Shown one piece after another: positions 8,121 to 16,026 of a stretch of 64,000 bases of DNA. The DNA comes from Bacillota bacterium (GTDB taxonomy: Bacteria > Bacillota > Clostridia > Peptostreptococcales > Anaerovoracaceae). How positions within the stretch are numbered: position 1 is the first letter of the stretch; every line of letters starts with the position of its first letter. Both the position numbers and the translations under genes were made by a program. The stretch covers positions 1 to 64,000 of the forward strand of contig JAFUCA010000036.1 of assembly GCA_017459895.1 (NCBI GenBank), read 5' to 3'. The notes beneath the pieces were generated by a model that saw nothing but the letters and a program-made list of their open reading frames with translations, made no database searches and was not told the origin of the DNA.

Positions 8121-8990
8121 ATGAGAAAGCATTTATCATTACTTCTGATCATTGGAATGACGTTTTGCCTGTTCGCCGCCTGCGGGATGAGTCAGGAGGA
8201 AGCCTCCATCCCGCAGTCTCAGCCGGCCATTGCGGAAGATGACTTCACGATTCCGAAATACGATGGAGAACCATCGGTTGCGGTGAACGGGAACAATCCT
8301 GTCTTCGATGATGAACTGAAGACCGAGACTTCCTTCGAGACTTACGGGGAACTGGACAAGCGCGGCCGGTGCACTGCGGCAATGGCGAACCTGTCGGTGG
8401 ATACGCAGCCCTCCGCTGCGGAGGAGAGAGGAGATATCTCATCGGTTCATCCCTCCGGCTGGAGATCCGGGCAGGGATGGGAACGGTGTCATCTGATCGG
8501 GTGGCAGCTGTCGGCGGAGAATGACAACAACAGGAATCTGGTCACCGGGACACATTACATGAATGTGGACGGTATGCTTCCGTATGAGAACGAGGTGGCC
8601 TGGTATATCGAGGACACCGGCAATCACGTGCTCTACGAGGTTGAGCCGGTGTTCAAGGGCAAGAATATGATCTGCGCCGGCGTCCATATGCAGGCGGAGT
8701 CGGTGGAGGACAACGGGAAGGGTGTCTCCTTCAACGTATTCTGCTTCAATGTGAGCCCGGGCTGCGAGATCAATTACAAGACCGGAGAAGTCACCGTGAC
8801 GGATGAAGCGGTCGCATCGGCGAATGCTTTCGAGAGGGCCTATGTGATCAACAGGAATTCGATGAAGTTCCATTATCCGTCCTGTGACAGCGTGGCGAAG
8901 ATGTCGGAGCACAACAAGGAGACGGTCACGGCATCCAGGCAGGAACTCATCAAGCAGGGGTATGAACCCTGCGGGAATTGTGAGCCATAA
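8121..8990 (+). CDS. Secreted lipoprotein DNA/RNA non-specific endonuclease (EndA-like)
   Basis: The N-terminus is a lipoprotein signal (LFAACG lipobox near residue 21). Residues about 110-235 contain the beta-beta-alpha-metal nuclease core of the EndA family: ERCHLIGWQL with the catalytic His, then NDNNRNLVTGT and NVDGML. The usual DRGH reads ERCH. The C-terminal 40 residues have a YPSCDSVAKM...CGNCEP cysteine module resembling the small Ada-like metal-binding tail often found on extracellular nucleases. In streptococci EndA degrades one strand during DNA uptake; here it could equally serve nutrition or defence. Confidence 0.8.
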   Translation: MRKHLSLLLIIGMTFCLFAACGMSQEEASIPQSQPAIAEDDFTIPKYDGEPSVAVNGNNPVFDDELKTETSFETYGELDKRGRCTAAMANLSVDTQPSAAEERGDISSVHPSGWRSGQGWERCHLIGWQLSAENDNNRNLVTGTHYMNVDGMLPYENEVAWYIEDTGNHVLYEVEPVFKGKNMICAGVHMQAESVEDNGKGVSFNVFCFNVSPGCEINYKTGEVTVTDEAVASANAFERAYVINRNSMKFHYPSCDSVAKMSEHNKETVTASRQELIKQGYEPCGNCEP

Positions 8991-8992
8991 AA

Positions 8993-9775
8993 ATGCGGAA
9001 ATATCATATCAACAAGTTCATCGTATTGGCGCTGACAGCAGTTCTGTCAGCATTCATGACGAGTCCCGTTCCTGCGGTGGGGGAAGCCTCCGGCGTACGG
9101 CCGGATGGGGTCGAGTTTTACCGAAAAGCAAAAGGCGAATCAGATTATCAGAAGATTAAGGTTCTGGATGCCGAGAAGGGAAGGTTCGATCAGGGAAAAA
9201 CCTATGAAGATGCTTCGGTCACACCCGGTGAGATATACAGTTACAAAGTCAGAACATACAAAAGGTTCCTGGGGTTTTTGTGGAAGACGGATTATTCTTC
9301 CTTTTCGGAAGAAGTTGAAATTCCGGCATGCAACTTTGCGGGCAAATATGAGGTAAAAGCGATTTCCGCTCCGGGTGCCGTAAGTGAATTTGTCGTGCAG
9401 GTGACCAGCGACGAGTACAACGGCATTCTGACGCTGAAGTCACTGCAGGAAGAGGCGGCGCCGGTATACAGCGCGGCGGATGAGGATCAAACCTGCGATG
9501 AGCAGGCTGTGACGTTATCCGGATACAGCCTTAATAACAAAGACTGGGCAAAAATACCGGAAGCCGGGCTTGAAATCCTCGCAGGGCAGAGTTGCTATTT
9601 GAAATTCACGTTTACCAAAGGAACGGGATTATTCAGAGGAGATACCGGGACTTATTCCGATGTATATATGGAAGAGGGTGCTGAGTATCAAGGCTCCGCA
9701 GGTTTCGGTTCCACATTGTTTACGATCCATCTGACCGAAGGTACAGCGGAGGCGTTCTCAGACTATGACAACTGA
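8993..9775 (+). CDS. Secreted protein with fibronectin-like segment, unknown function
   Basis: A signal peptide (about residues 1-32) is followed by a stretch resembling one fibronectin type III strand set (YRKAKGESDYQKIK ... GEIYSYKVRTYK). The C-terminal region of about 140 residues is beta-rich and acidic with no domain I recognise. There is no cell-wall anchor. The gene starts 2 bp after the nuclease gene, so the two are probably co-transcribed. It may be a surface-associated or matrix protein; the function is unknown. Confidence 0.55.
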   Translation: MRKYHINKFIVLALTAVLSAFMTSPVPAVGEASGVRPDGVEFYRKAKGESDYQKIKVLDAEKGRFDQGKTYEDASVTPGEIYSYKVRTYKRFLGFLWKTDYSSFSEEVEIPACNFAGKYEVKAISAPGAVSEFVVQVTSDEYNGILTLKSLQEEAAPVYSAADEDQTCDEQAVTLSGYSLNNKDWAKIPEAGLEILAGQSCYLKFTFTKGTGLFRGDTGTYSDVYMEEGAEYQGSAGFGSTLFTIHLTEGTAEAFSDYDN

Positions 9776-9899
9776 TGCGCGCAGACAATGGTGATCCTCC
9801 GCGGAACGAATGTTCTTGACAAGAGGAAGGATTTGGAATATAATAATTTAACTGGAAATGAAAACAACACGGGGAAATATAGATTCAGAGGGTATCATT

Positions 9900-10736
9900 A
9901 TGAACGGATTAAGGAGAATCAGCAAATATCTTGGGGCTCTGCTGACGGTTGTCGCTCTGGCAGCAGCTGTGTTCGGCGGCGGGGCGATGCTGTCCCAGCC
10001 GGCGGCTGCCGCGGAAGGGGAGCATGGGATCACCGTCAATGAGGGAGTGCCTCTGGAGAAGTTTGAGGGACAGGATAATTACTGGATGGCGGATCTGAAA
10101 TACAACGAGGACGGCGACAAGAGCGGAGACGTCCTGATCTACACGCTGGAGGATCCCGCCAATGTTCCGGTCGGAATGGAGATCAACATCAAGTTCACCG
10201 CCAATAAGAACTATTCGGTGGATCTGCTTCAGGTGCAGGGACGCGAGTCCGGTAAGCTGATCGATCTGAATCTGGAGGAGACAGACGAAGGCTGGAACGG
10301 CACCTTCCTGATGCCGGAGGAGGATGTCGACATTACGGCATACACACAGGAGAACAGGACTGAATCTGCGGACGGATTGCCCCGGGACAGCTGGGGAGAG
10401 ATCGTAGATGCTCCGCAGACCGAGACATCCGCCGAAGGATTCACCGTGAACGGACGCCAGTTCGTGGAGCAGGAGGAAGGCGGCATCTGGTACTACGAGT
10501 TCGATGAGGGCACGATCTACCTGGATGACACCGACACCTTCACGGTGGTTCGGACAGAACTGAAGGATAAGGACAGCGTCATGAACGTTGTAATCCGGAA
10601 TCACGAGACCGGAGAACTGTATACCAGCTGCGGCAGCGATGAATCCGTTGAGTTTCTTAAGCCTGATGCAGACATGGATATCGAGGTGTCCTTCGACAGT
10701 CTGACCGACTGGAACGCCGATATTACAGTTGACTGA
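9900..10736 (+). CDS. Secreted acidic protein of unknown function
   Basis: ATG 9900 is preferred to 9858 because GAGGG lies at the right distance and it begins an N-terminus with a clear signal peptide (basic GLRRISK, hydrophobic core, AAAA cleavage region near residue 38). The mature protein is acidic and beta-rich. A segment ending TFLMPEEDVDITAYTQ resembles the closing part of bacterial extracellular repeat domains. There is no anchor motif. An intrinsic terminator follows at 10755. Confidence 0.6.
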   Translation: MNGLRRISKYLGALLTVVALAAAVFGGGAMLSQPAAAAEGEHGITVNEGVPLEKFEGQDNYWMADLKYNEDGDKSGDVLIYTLEDPANVPVGMEINIKFTANKNYSVDLLQVQGRESGKLIDLNLEETDEGWNGTFLMPEEDVDITAYTQENRTESADGLPRDSWGEIVDAPQTETSAEGFTVNGRQFVEQEEGGIWYYEFDEGTIYLDDTDTFTVVRTELKDKDSVMNVVIRNHETGELYTSCGSDESVEFLKPDADMDIEVSFDSLTDWNADITVD

Positions 10737-10754
10737 GGCTTGTCAGCGAACGAT

Positions 10755-10800
10755 AACTGCTGCACTCAGGGCAGGAAACTGTCCGGCGCAGCAGTTTTTT
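10755..10800 (+). terminator. Intrinsic terminator after the secreted-protein gene
   Basis: AACTGCTGC (10755-10763) pairs with GCAGCAGTT (10788-10796), with further pairing inside the loop, and is followed by a run of six T residues. Confidence 0.8.
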
Positions 10801-10823
10801 AGTACAGAAGGAGGGCGGTCCGG

Positions 10824-11483
10824 ATGAAAACACTGATCATTGTCATCATCGTGCTGCTCAGCGTGGCGACGACGCCCTGGACGCTTAAGAAGGCTCTGGA
10901 CCGAAACCTTCGCACCGGGCAGCCCGGGCAGCCGGCGGAAAGCGGCAGGAAGGAGAAACCGATGAGAAAACTACTGGTCGTGATCGATATGCAGAACGAT
11001 TTTATCGACGGGGCGCTGGGAACCGCAGAGGCGGCAGAGATCGTTCCCGCCGTGCGCAGTAAGATCCGGCAATATGCTCCGGAAGACATCTTCGTAACGA
11101 TGGATACCCATGGGCCGGATTACCTGAAGACTCAGGAAGGAGAGAATCTGCCCGTCGAACACTGCATCCGGGGAAGCGAAGGCTGGCAGATCCGAAGCGA
11201 TATCGCGGTATTGCTGGAAAGCGCGGCCATTTACGAAAAGCCGACGTTCGGAAGCATGAAGCTGGCGGAGGATCTGCGCAGGATCTCTGAGAACGAAAGC
11301 ATTGAACTGGAACTGATCGGTCTTTGCACGGACATCTGCGTGGTATCCAACGCGCTGCTGCTGAAGGCGGCCATGCCGCAGGTCCGCATCAGTGTGGATC
11401 CGGCCTGCTGCGCCGGAGTCACACCGCAGAAGCATGCGGCGGCGCTGGAGACGATGCGTTCCTGCCAGATTCACATCGAATAG
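10824..11483 (+). CDS. Isochorismatase-family cysteine hydrolase with N-terminal membrane segment
   Basis: The catalytic part (from MRKLLVVIDMQNDF, residue 47) is a complete nicotinamidase/isochorismatase-fold hydrolase: the Asp in VVIDMQNDF, a Lys in YEKPTFGS and the nucleophilic Cys in GLCTDICVVSNAL. Nicotinamide is the commonest substrate in this group, but the sequence does not prove it. Two starts each have good ribosome binding sites: ATG 10824 (AAGGAGG upstream) gives an extra hydrophobic segment MKTLIIVIIVLLSVA plus a linker, and ATG 10962 (AAGGAG seven bases upstream) gives the normal soluble enzyme. Both forms may be made. Confidence 0.75.
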   Translation: MKTLIIVIIVLLSVATTPWTLKKALDRNLRTGQPGQPAESGRKEKPMRKLLVVIDMQNDFIDGALGTAEAAEIVPAVRSKIRQYAPEDIFVTMDTHGPDYLKTQEGENLPVEHCIRGSEGWQIRSDIAVLLESAAIYEKPTFGSMKLAEDLRRISENESIELELIGLCTDICVVSNALLLKAAMPQVRISVDPACCAGVTPQKHAAALETMRSCQIHIE

Positions 11484-11546
11484 CTGCTTACGCATCGCCG
11501 GAATTTCTCAGTGGCAGGCAGCGGCAGGCTGTGTTAAACTCTACCT

Positions 11547-12332
11547 ATGACAGAGAAAGTTTTATTTTTTGACATTGACGGAACCATATACAGAGAAGGA
11601 TACGGAGTGTACGAAAGCACCCGGCAGGCGCTGCGCCGCTGCGCGCAGCAGGGGCACCGCCTGATGATCTGCACGGGCAGGGGAGCATCCTCCATTCCGG
11701 ACGAAGTCGCGGACCTGCCGTTTGAAGGCGGGGTCTTCGGCTGCGGAACGTATGTGACCGCAGGCGGACGGGTGCTGGCCGATGAGGCCGTTATGGGCAC
11801 TCACTGCAGGGACATCATCGAAATCCTCTATGACAACAACTGCCCCTTCTTTGTCAATAATTCCGACTACATCTATTATGATCCCGGCGAGACCCCGGAA
11901 GGGTTCGAGCAGATCATCCGGCGCATGAAATACGCGTACCACGGACGGCTCCAGCCTTTGCAGGAGCTTCCGGGACGCATCTCCAAGCTCACCGCCTACC
12001 CCCGGGACAAGAGCCGGATCCCGCAGATCGAATCGGAGCTTTCGCGGTGGTTCGACTGCATCGTCCATCCGGACTACGACTACATCGAGCTGGTTCTCAA
12101 GGGCTGCACCAAGGGAACCGGTGTGGAGCAGATCCTCCGGCATCTGGGCACGGCGCGGGAGGATTCCTACGGGTTCGGAGACAGCAAAAACGACATCCCG
12201 ATGCTGGATGCCGTCGGCTGCGGGGTCATCATGGAGGAAGCGCCCGATGAGATCAAAGGCAATTACTTTCGCGCCGGCTCCATTCACGGAGACGGGCTTT
12301 CGGAGGCACTGCAAAGGCTGGGGCTCATCTGA
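11547..12332 (+). CDS. HAD-superfamily phosphatase, Cof/IIB type
   Basis: This 261-residue hydrolase has motif I FFDIDGTIY with the nucleophilic Asp and acid/base Asp, motif II ICTGRG, a Lys in the cap (KLTAYPRDK) and motif IV GFGDSKNDIPML. The large C2-type cap identifies the Cof subfamily, which dephosphorylates sugar phosphates or FMN-like compounds; the specific substrate cannot be read from the sequence. No Shine-Dalgarno sequence is visible before ATG 11547, and TAAACT eight bases upstream could be a -10 element, so translation may start near the mRNA end. Confidence 0.85.
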   Translation: MTEKVLFFDIDGTIYREGYGVYESTRQALRRCAQQGHRLMICTGRGASSIPDEVADLPFEGGVFGCGTYVTAGGRVLADEAVMGTHCRDIIEILYDNNCPFFVNNSDYIYYDPGETPEGFEQIIRRMKYAYHGRLQPLQELPGRISKLTAYPRDKSRIPQIESELSRWFDCIVHPDYDYIELVLKGCTKGTGVEQILRHLGTAREDSYGFGDSKNDIPMLDAVGCGVIMEEAPDEIKGNYFRAGSIHGDGLSEALQRLGLI

Positions 12333-12359
12333 GCCGCAGAAGGAGGAATCAATCTTGCC

Positions 12360-13166
12360 ATGGAACTAAGTGAAAAGAAAAAGACCATCATCCTGATCGC
12401 GATTCTGGTGGTGATCGCGCTGGTTTCGCTCTTTGTGATCTCAGGGATCGCCTCGTCGGAGGACAGCTTCACCGGCACCTACCGCGCGCTGGACGAAAAG
12501 CGCACGACGGTGACGGAGCTGATGGGAGTGACGGCGGCATCGTCAACGGCGATCTCACTTCTGCCAGGGGATGCGGGGACACCGATCGCCGATCAGCTGG
12601 CGGATCTGAGCGGATACTTCCTGTTTATCCTGGCGGCGATCTGTCTGGAAAAATGGATGGTGACGATTTCGGGAGTGCTGGCTTTCCGGCTCATCATCCC
12701 GATCAGCTGCGGTATTCTGATCGCGGCGCGGATCCTGAAGAATGAGACGTGGCGCGTCGTCGGCATCAAGCTGATCTGCTTCGCCCTCATGCTGTTTGCC
12801 ATCGTTCCGGCCAGCGTGGTCGTGACCGAGAAGATCGACGCCAGCTACGAAGCGTCCATTCAGCAGACAATCGAAGACACCCGAAACGACAGCCGCCAGA
12901 TCCAGGATACGATCGGCGAGGAGGAGGACCAGGGCGTCATCGAAAAGCTGTTTGACAAGGTGAAGGGCGGTGTGTCCGGGCAGCTGGAGAAGTTCGAGAA
13001 CACGCTGAATAAGATCACCGAATCCATCGCGGTGCTCATTGTCACGTCCTGCGCGATTCCGATCGCAGTCATTATCTTCTTCCTGTGGCTGGTGAAGCTG
13101 CTGACCGGCGTCAGCATCGAAATACCCTACGGGAAGCTGAAACCACCGGGAAGGCCCGGACGGTAG
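12360..13166 (+). CDS. Membrane protein of unknown function
   Basis: This 268-residue protein has about five hydrophobic segments (near residues 8-28, 78-96, 98-120, 128-150 and 222-250) and an acidic, coiled-coil-like stretch between the last two (residues about 160-215, IEDTRNDSRQIQDTIGEEED). The predicted loop with a long charged region suggests a structural or regulatory membrane protein. I do not recognise a family. The start has AGGAGG 15 bases upstream, rather far. It lies 27 bp after the HAD gene and 37 bp before the barstar-LRR gene, in the same direction. Confidence 0.55.
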   Translation: MELSEKKKTIILIAILVVIALVSLFVISGIASSEDSFTGTYRALDEKRTTVTELMGVTAASSTAISLLPGDAGTPIADQLADLSGYFLFILAAICLEKWMVTISGVLAFRLIIPISCGILIAARILKNETWRVVGIKLICFALMLFAIVPASVVVTEKIDASYEASIQQTIEDTRNDSRQIQDTIGEEEDQGVIEKLFDKVKGGVSGQLEKFENTLNKITESIAVLIVTSCAIPIAVIIFFLWLVKLLTGVSIEIPYGKLKPPGRPGR

Positions 13167-13203
13167 GAGTCAGTCACCGGTTATCCCACAGGAGGTGGAA
13201 CGG

Positions 13204-15384
13204 ATGTCAGAGGAACGGCGAATCGTAACGATCGATGAGAAACAATACGAAACCAGGGAAGATATTCTGCGGTTCATTGCGCAGGAACTGGACTTCCCGG
13301 ACTACTTCGGGCTGAACTACGACGCCCTGAATGACTGCCTCGGCGAGATCGGCAGACCAACGACCCTGCGGTTCCTGCAGGAAGGGGATCGGTTCCGATC
13401 GGACGGGGCAGGGATGATTTATGAAATCGCGAGCCGCGTTGCCGAATGGAATCCGAATCTTCAGGCGGAGATCCGAAAAATCACCCCGCGGCGAAGAGTG
13501 CAGAGACGAAAGAGAAACCACAAAAGACTGCTTTCCGCCCTGCTGATGCTGACTGTGCTGATGGTGTTTACGTGCGTTCCAGCCTTTGCGGCATCCACCG
13601 CCAGCGGCACCTTCGGAGGCGGATTCCATTGGAAACTGGACAGCGCGGGCACACTGACCGTCACCGGCAGCGGAGCGATGCCGAATTTCGACAACGGGAC
13701 CCCATGGGAGGGTAAAAAAAATAAAATCAAGAAAGTCATCATCGGCAAGGGTATCACCGGGATCGGCGCTTACGCATTTCAGTATTGCCCGATCACATCG
13801 GTGCAGCTGCCGGACGGACTGACCTCCATCGGCAAGGAGGCGTTTAACGGTACGAAGCTGCAAAAGCTGGAGCTGCCGGACAGCGTGAATAAACTGGGAT
13901 CCTTCAGTTTTCAGTTCTGCGATCAGCTGAAGAGCCTGAAGCTGTCGGCGGGCTGTGCCGTAATTCCGGAGTACGCGTTCAGTGCCTGTGATGCTCTGAC
14001 CGAAGTCAATGTGCCGCAGGGTGTGACCACCATCGGTGAGAACGCATTCGGCGTGTGTAAAAAGCTGTCGGCTGTACATCTGCCGCCGTCTCTGAAGAGG
14101 ATCGAAAAATCGGCGTTCACCAAAGCGAATTTCGGGTCCTTCGATGGGGTCGCGTCCATCGACACAATCGAATTTCCCGAGGGACTGGAGTACATCGGAA
14201 ACGATGCCTTCGGCTCCTGCGGACTTTCGGAGGATGTGGTGATTCCCTCTTCCGTGGAGTACATCGGCCGGGAGGCATTCTTCGCTACGGACCTGGGATG
14301 GAAGCTGATGGTCGAAAGCGAGGAGCATCCCGGAATGGTGATCGTCGGTACAACGCTGATGAATTACAAGGGTACGGCGGAGGTCGTGGAGGTGCCGGAA
14401 GGCATTACTGCCATCAGCAATTACGCATTTCAGGGACTGGATCCGATGGAAGAGGGCGGATCCTGGAGATCCGGAATGTCCATCGGACTGCCGTATGATC
14501 AGAAGACAAAGAAGGTGATCCTGCCATCGTCTGTGAAATACATTGGAGAGGAAGCCTTTTTCGGAGCAAAAGCGCTGGAGGAGATCAACCTGAACCAGGT
14601 GAGCATCATCGAAAGCGGTGCCTTCTGGAATTGCAAAAAACTGAAAAAAGCGGTGCTTTCTCCGCAGATTCGTTCCTGCGGAGGACATGCGTTCATGGGC
14701 TGCAGCCAGCTTCAGTCGATAAATACCGGAGGACTGCGGGCGATTCCGGCGAGTTTCCTCCGCAGTGACACCAACCTGACCAGCGCGGTCTACGGAGCGG
14801 CGGTGGATTCCATCGGAGAATCCGCCTTCTATGACTGTAAGAAGCTGACCAGCTTCCCAAAGCTGTCGGGAAAGGTCACAAAGATTCCGGACTACGCATT
14901 CTATAATTGTAAGGGAATGAAGAAGATCAGTCTGCCGGCGTCGCTGAAGAGCATAGGAGATGCAGCCTTTGCGTACTGTACGGGACTGAGCTCGACTATT
15001 ACGATTCCTCCGGCAGTGAAGTCGATCAGCTATGAAGCCTTCAAGAAATCCGGAGTGAAGAAGATCAAGGGAGTCATGGGATCCGGAGCCTACACCTACG
15101 CGAAGAACCACGGCCTTTCCTTTGCCGAGATGGGAACGAAGAAGCAGACCGTGCGGGCTGCGGTTAAGACAAAATCCGTGAAGGCATCCAAGGTAAAGAA
15201 AAAATCGCAGATCGTGGAACCCATTCGGATCCGATCGGCGAAGGGGACGGTGCGCTACAAGATAGCCAGTGGCAGCGCCAAATCAAAAAAGGCATTGAAG
15301 GTAGCAGCGAAGACCGGGAAGGTAACCGTGAAGAAGGGCACGAAGAAAGGTACCTATACCCTCAAGGTGAAAGTATCAGCCTAG
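13204..15384 (+). CDS. Barstar domain fused to a BspA-type leucine-rich-repeat surface protein (C-terminus cut by an amber codon)
   Basis: Residues 1-90 are a barstar-like RNase-inhibitor domain: DFPDYFGLNYDALNDCL aligns with barstar, including the two acidic residues that contact barnase. A basic linker (RRRVQRRKRNHKR) and one hydrophobic segment ending CVPAFAA follow near residues 105-130. Then come about a dozen LRR_5/BspA repeats (IGAYAF.YC...LPDGLTSIG style) to about residue 640 and a Lys-rich Ig-like tail. The basic-hydrophobic order predicts barstar inside and repeats outside. GGAGG at 13191-13195 fits ATG 13204. After VKVSA the frame meets TAG (15382-15384), and 19 further family-typical codons follow to TAA. 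Confidence 0.75.
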   Translation: MSEERRIVTIDEKQYETREDILRFIAQELDFPDYFGLNYDALNDCLGEIGRPTTLRFLQEGDRFRSDGAGMIYEIASRVAEWNPNLQAEIRKITPRRRVQRRKRNHKRLLSALLMLTVLMVFTCVPAFAASTASGTFGGGFHWKLDSAGTLTVTGSGAMPNFDNGTPWEGKKNKIKKVIIGKGITGIGAYAFQYCPITSVQLPDGLTSIGKEAFNGTKLQKLELPDSVNKLGSFSFQFCDQLKSLKLSAGCAVIPEYAFSACDALTEVNVPQGVTTIGENAFGVCKKLSAVHLPPSLKRIEKSAFTKANFGSFDGVASIDTIEFPEGLEYIGNDAFGSCGLSEDVVIPSSVEYIGREAFFATDLGWKLMVESEEHPGMVIVGTTLMNYKGTAEVVEVPEGITAISNYAFQGLDPMEEGGSWRSGMSIGLPYDQKTKKVILPSSVKYIGEEAFFGAKALEEINLNQVSIIESGAFWNCKKLKKAVLSPQIRSCGGHAFMGCSQLQSINTGGLRAIPASFLRSDTNLTSAVYGAAVDSIGESAFYDCKKLTSFPKLSGKVTKIPDYAFYNCKGMKKISLPASLKSIGDAAFAYCTGLSSTITIPPAVKSISYEAFKKSGVKKIKGVMGSGAYTYAKNHGLSFAEMGTKKQTVRAAVKTKSVKASKVKKKSQIVEPIRIRSAKGTVRYKIASGSAKSKKALKVAAKTGKVTVKKGTKKGTYTLKVKVSA

Positions 15385-15459
15385 GGCACAGCCGAATATA
15401 AATCCGCATCAAAGACAGTGACCGTCAAAGTACGGGTAAAATAACGGAGGAAAAGAGAA

Positions 15460-15573
15460 ATGAACAAAGGAAAGAAAGGCGCGACGATTATAACTGCGGT
15501 ACTGGCTGTCGCTTTTGGCATTCTGCTGGGACTGGCGAAAGCAGAGGATCAGAATTATTCGTACAAATCGTAG
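15460..15573 (+). CDS. 37-residue membrane or secreted peptide
   Basis: An ATG with GGAGG nine bases upstream opens a 37-codon frame: MNKGKKG, a single hydrophobic segment (TIITAVLAVAFGILLGLA) and a short polar tail. It sits between the LRR gene and the ASCH gene and may be a small membrane peptide. The coding potential rests on the ribosome binding site and the composition only. Confidence 0.45.
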   Translation: MNKGKKGATIITAVLAVAFGILLGLAKAEDQNYSYKS

Positions 15574-15618
15574 CGGATCACGACAGCGGCCGTGGCGAGC
15601 TGCAGCGAAGGAGAAAGC

Positions 15619-16005
15619 ATGAGAGCAATTCAGGTGCAGGGCAAGGATATTCAGGATATTATCACAGGTATACGTAAAACGGATTATCGGATCTGGGAGC
15701 CTCAGAACAAAAAAGGGCGTATTCTGATTTGCACGGCAGCGAAGAAGTACAAGGGTTACCCCTGCGGATACGCCCTCTGTACGGCGGAGATCGGCAAGGT
15801 TACCCGCTACCCGGGGGACGCGCTGGACGGGGGTGACCTGTATGGCTGGGAGTTGAAGCGGATCCACCTGATCGAGCCGTTCCCGCTGAAGGTCCGCACC
15901 CGGCAAGGGTTCTTCGATGTGGACGATGAGCTGATCTGGGAGTGTAAGGGAGTTGCGATGCAGGACTGGTTCCAGACCTACTATGATCCGATCCGGAATT
16001 GGTAA
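15619..16005 (+). CDS. ASCH/PUA-like domain protein
   Basis: This protein of about 128 residues reads as a compact RNA-binding-like ASCH domain: KTDYRIWEPQNKKGRILI, GYALCTAEI and a YGWELKRIHLIEPFP segment typical of the second half. ASCH domains are PUA relatives thought to bind RNA or modified nucleotides; no activity can be assigned. ATG 15619 is chosen over 15592 because AAGGAG lies eight bases upstream. It precedes topB by 21 bp and is probably co-transcribed with it. Confidence 0.65.
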   Translation: MRAIQVQGKDIQDIITGIRKTDYRIWEPQNKKGRILICTAAKKYKGYPCGYALCTAEIGKVTRYPGDALDGGDLYGWELKRIHLIEPFPLKVRTRQGFFDVDDELIWECKGVAMQDWFQTYYDPIRNW

Positions 16006-16026
16006 TCTGCACAGGATGAGGTCAAG

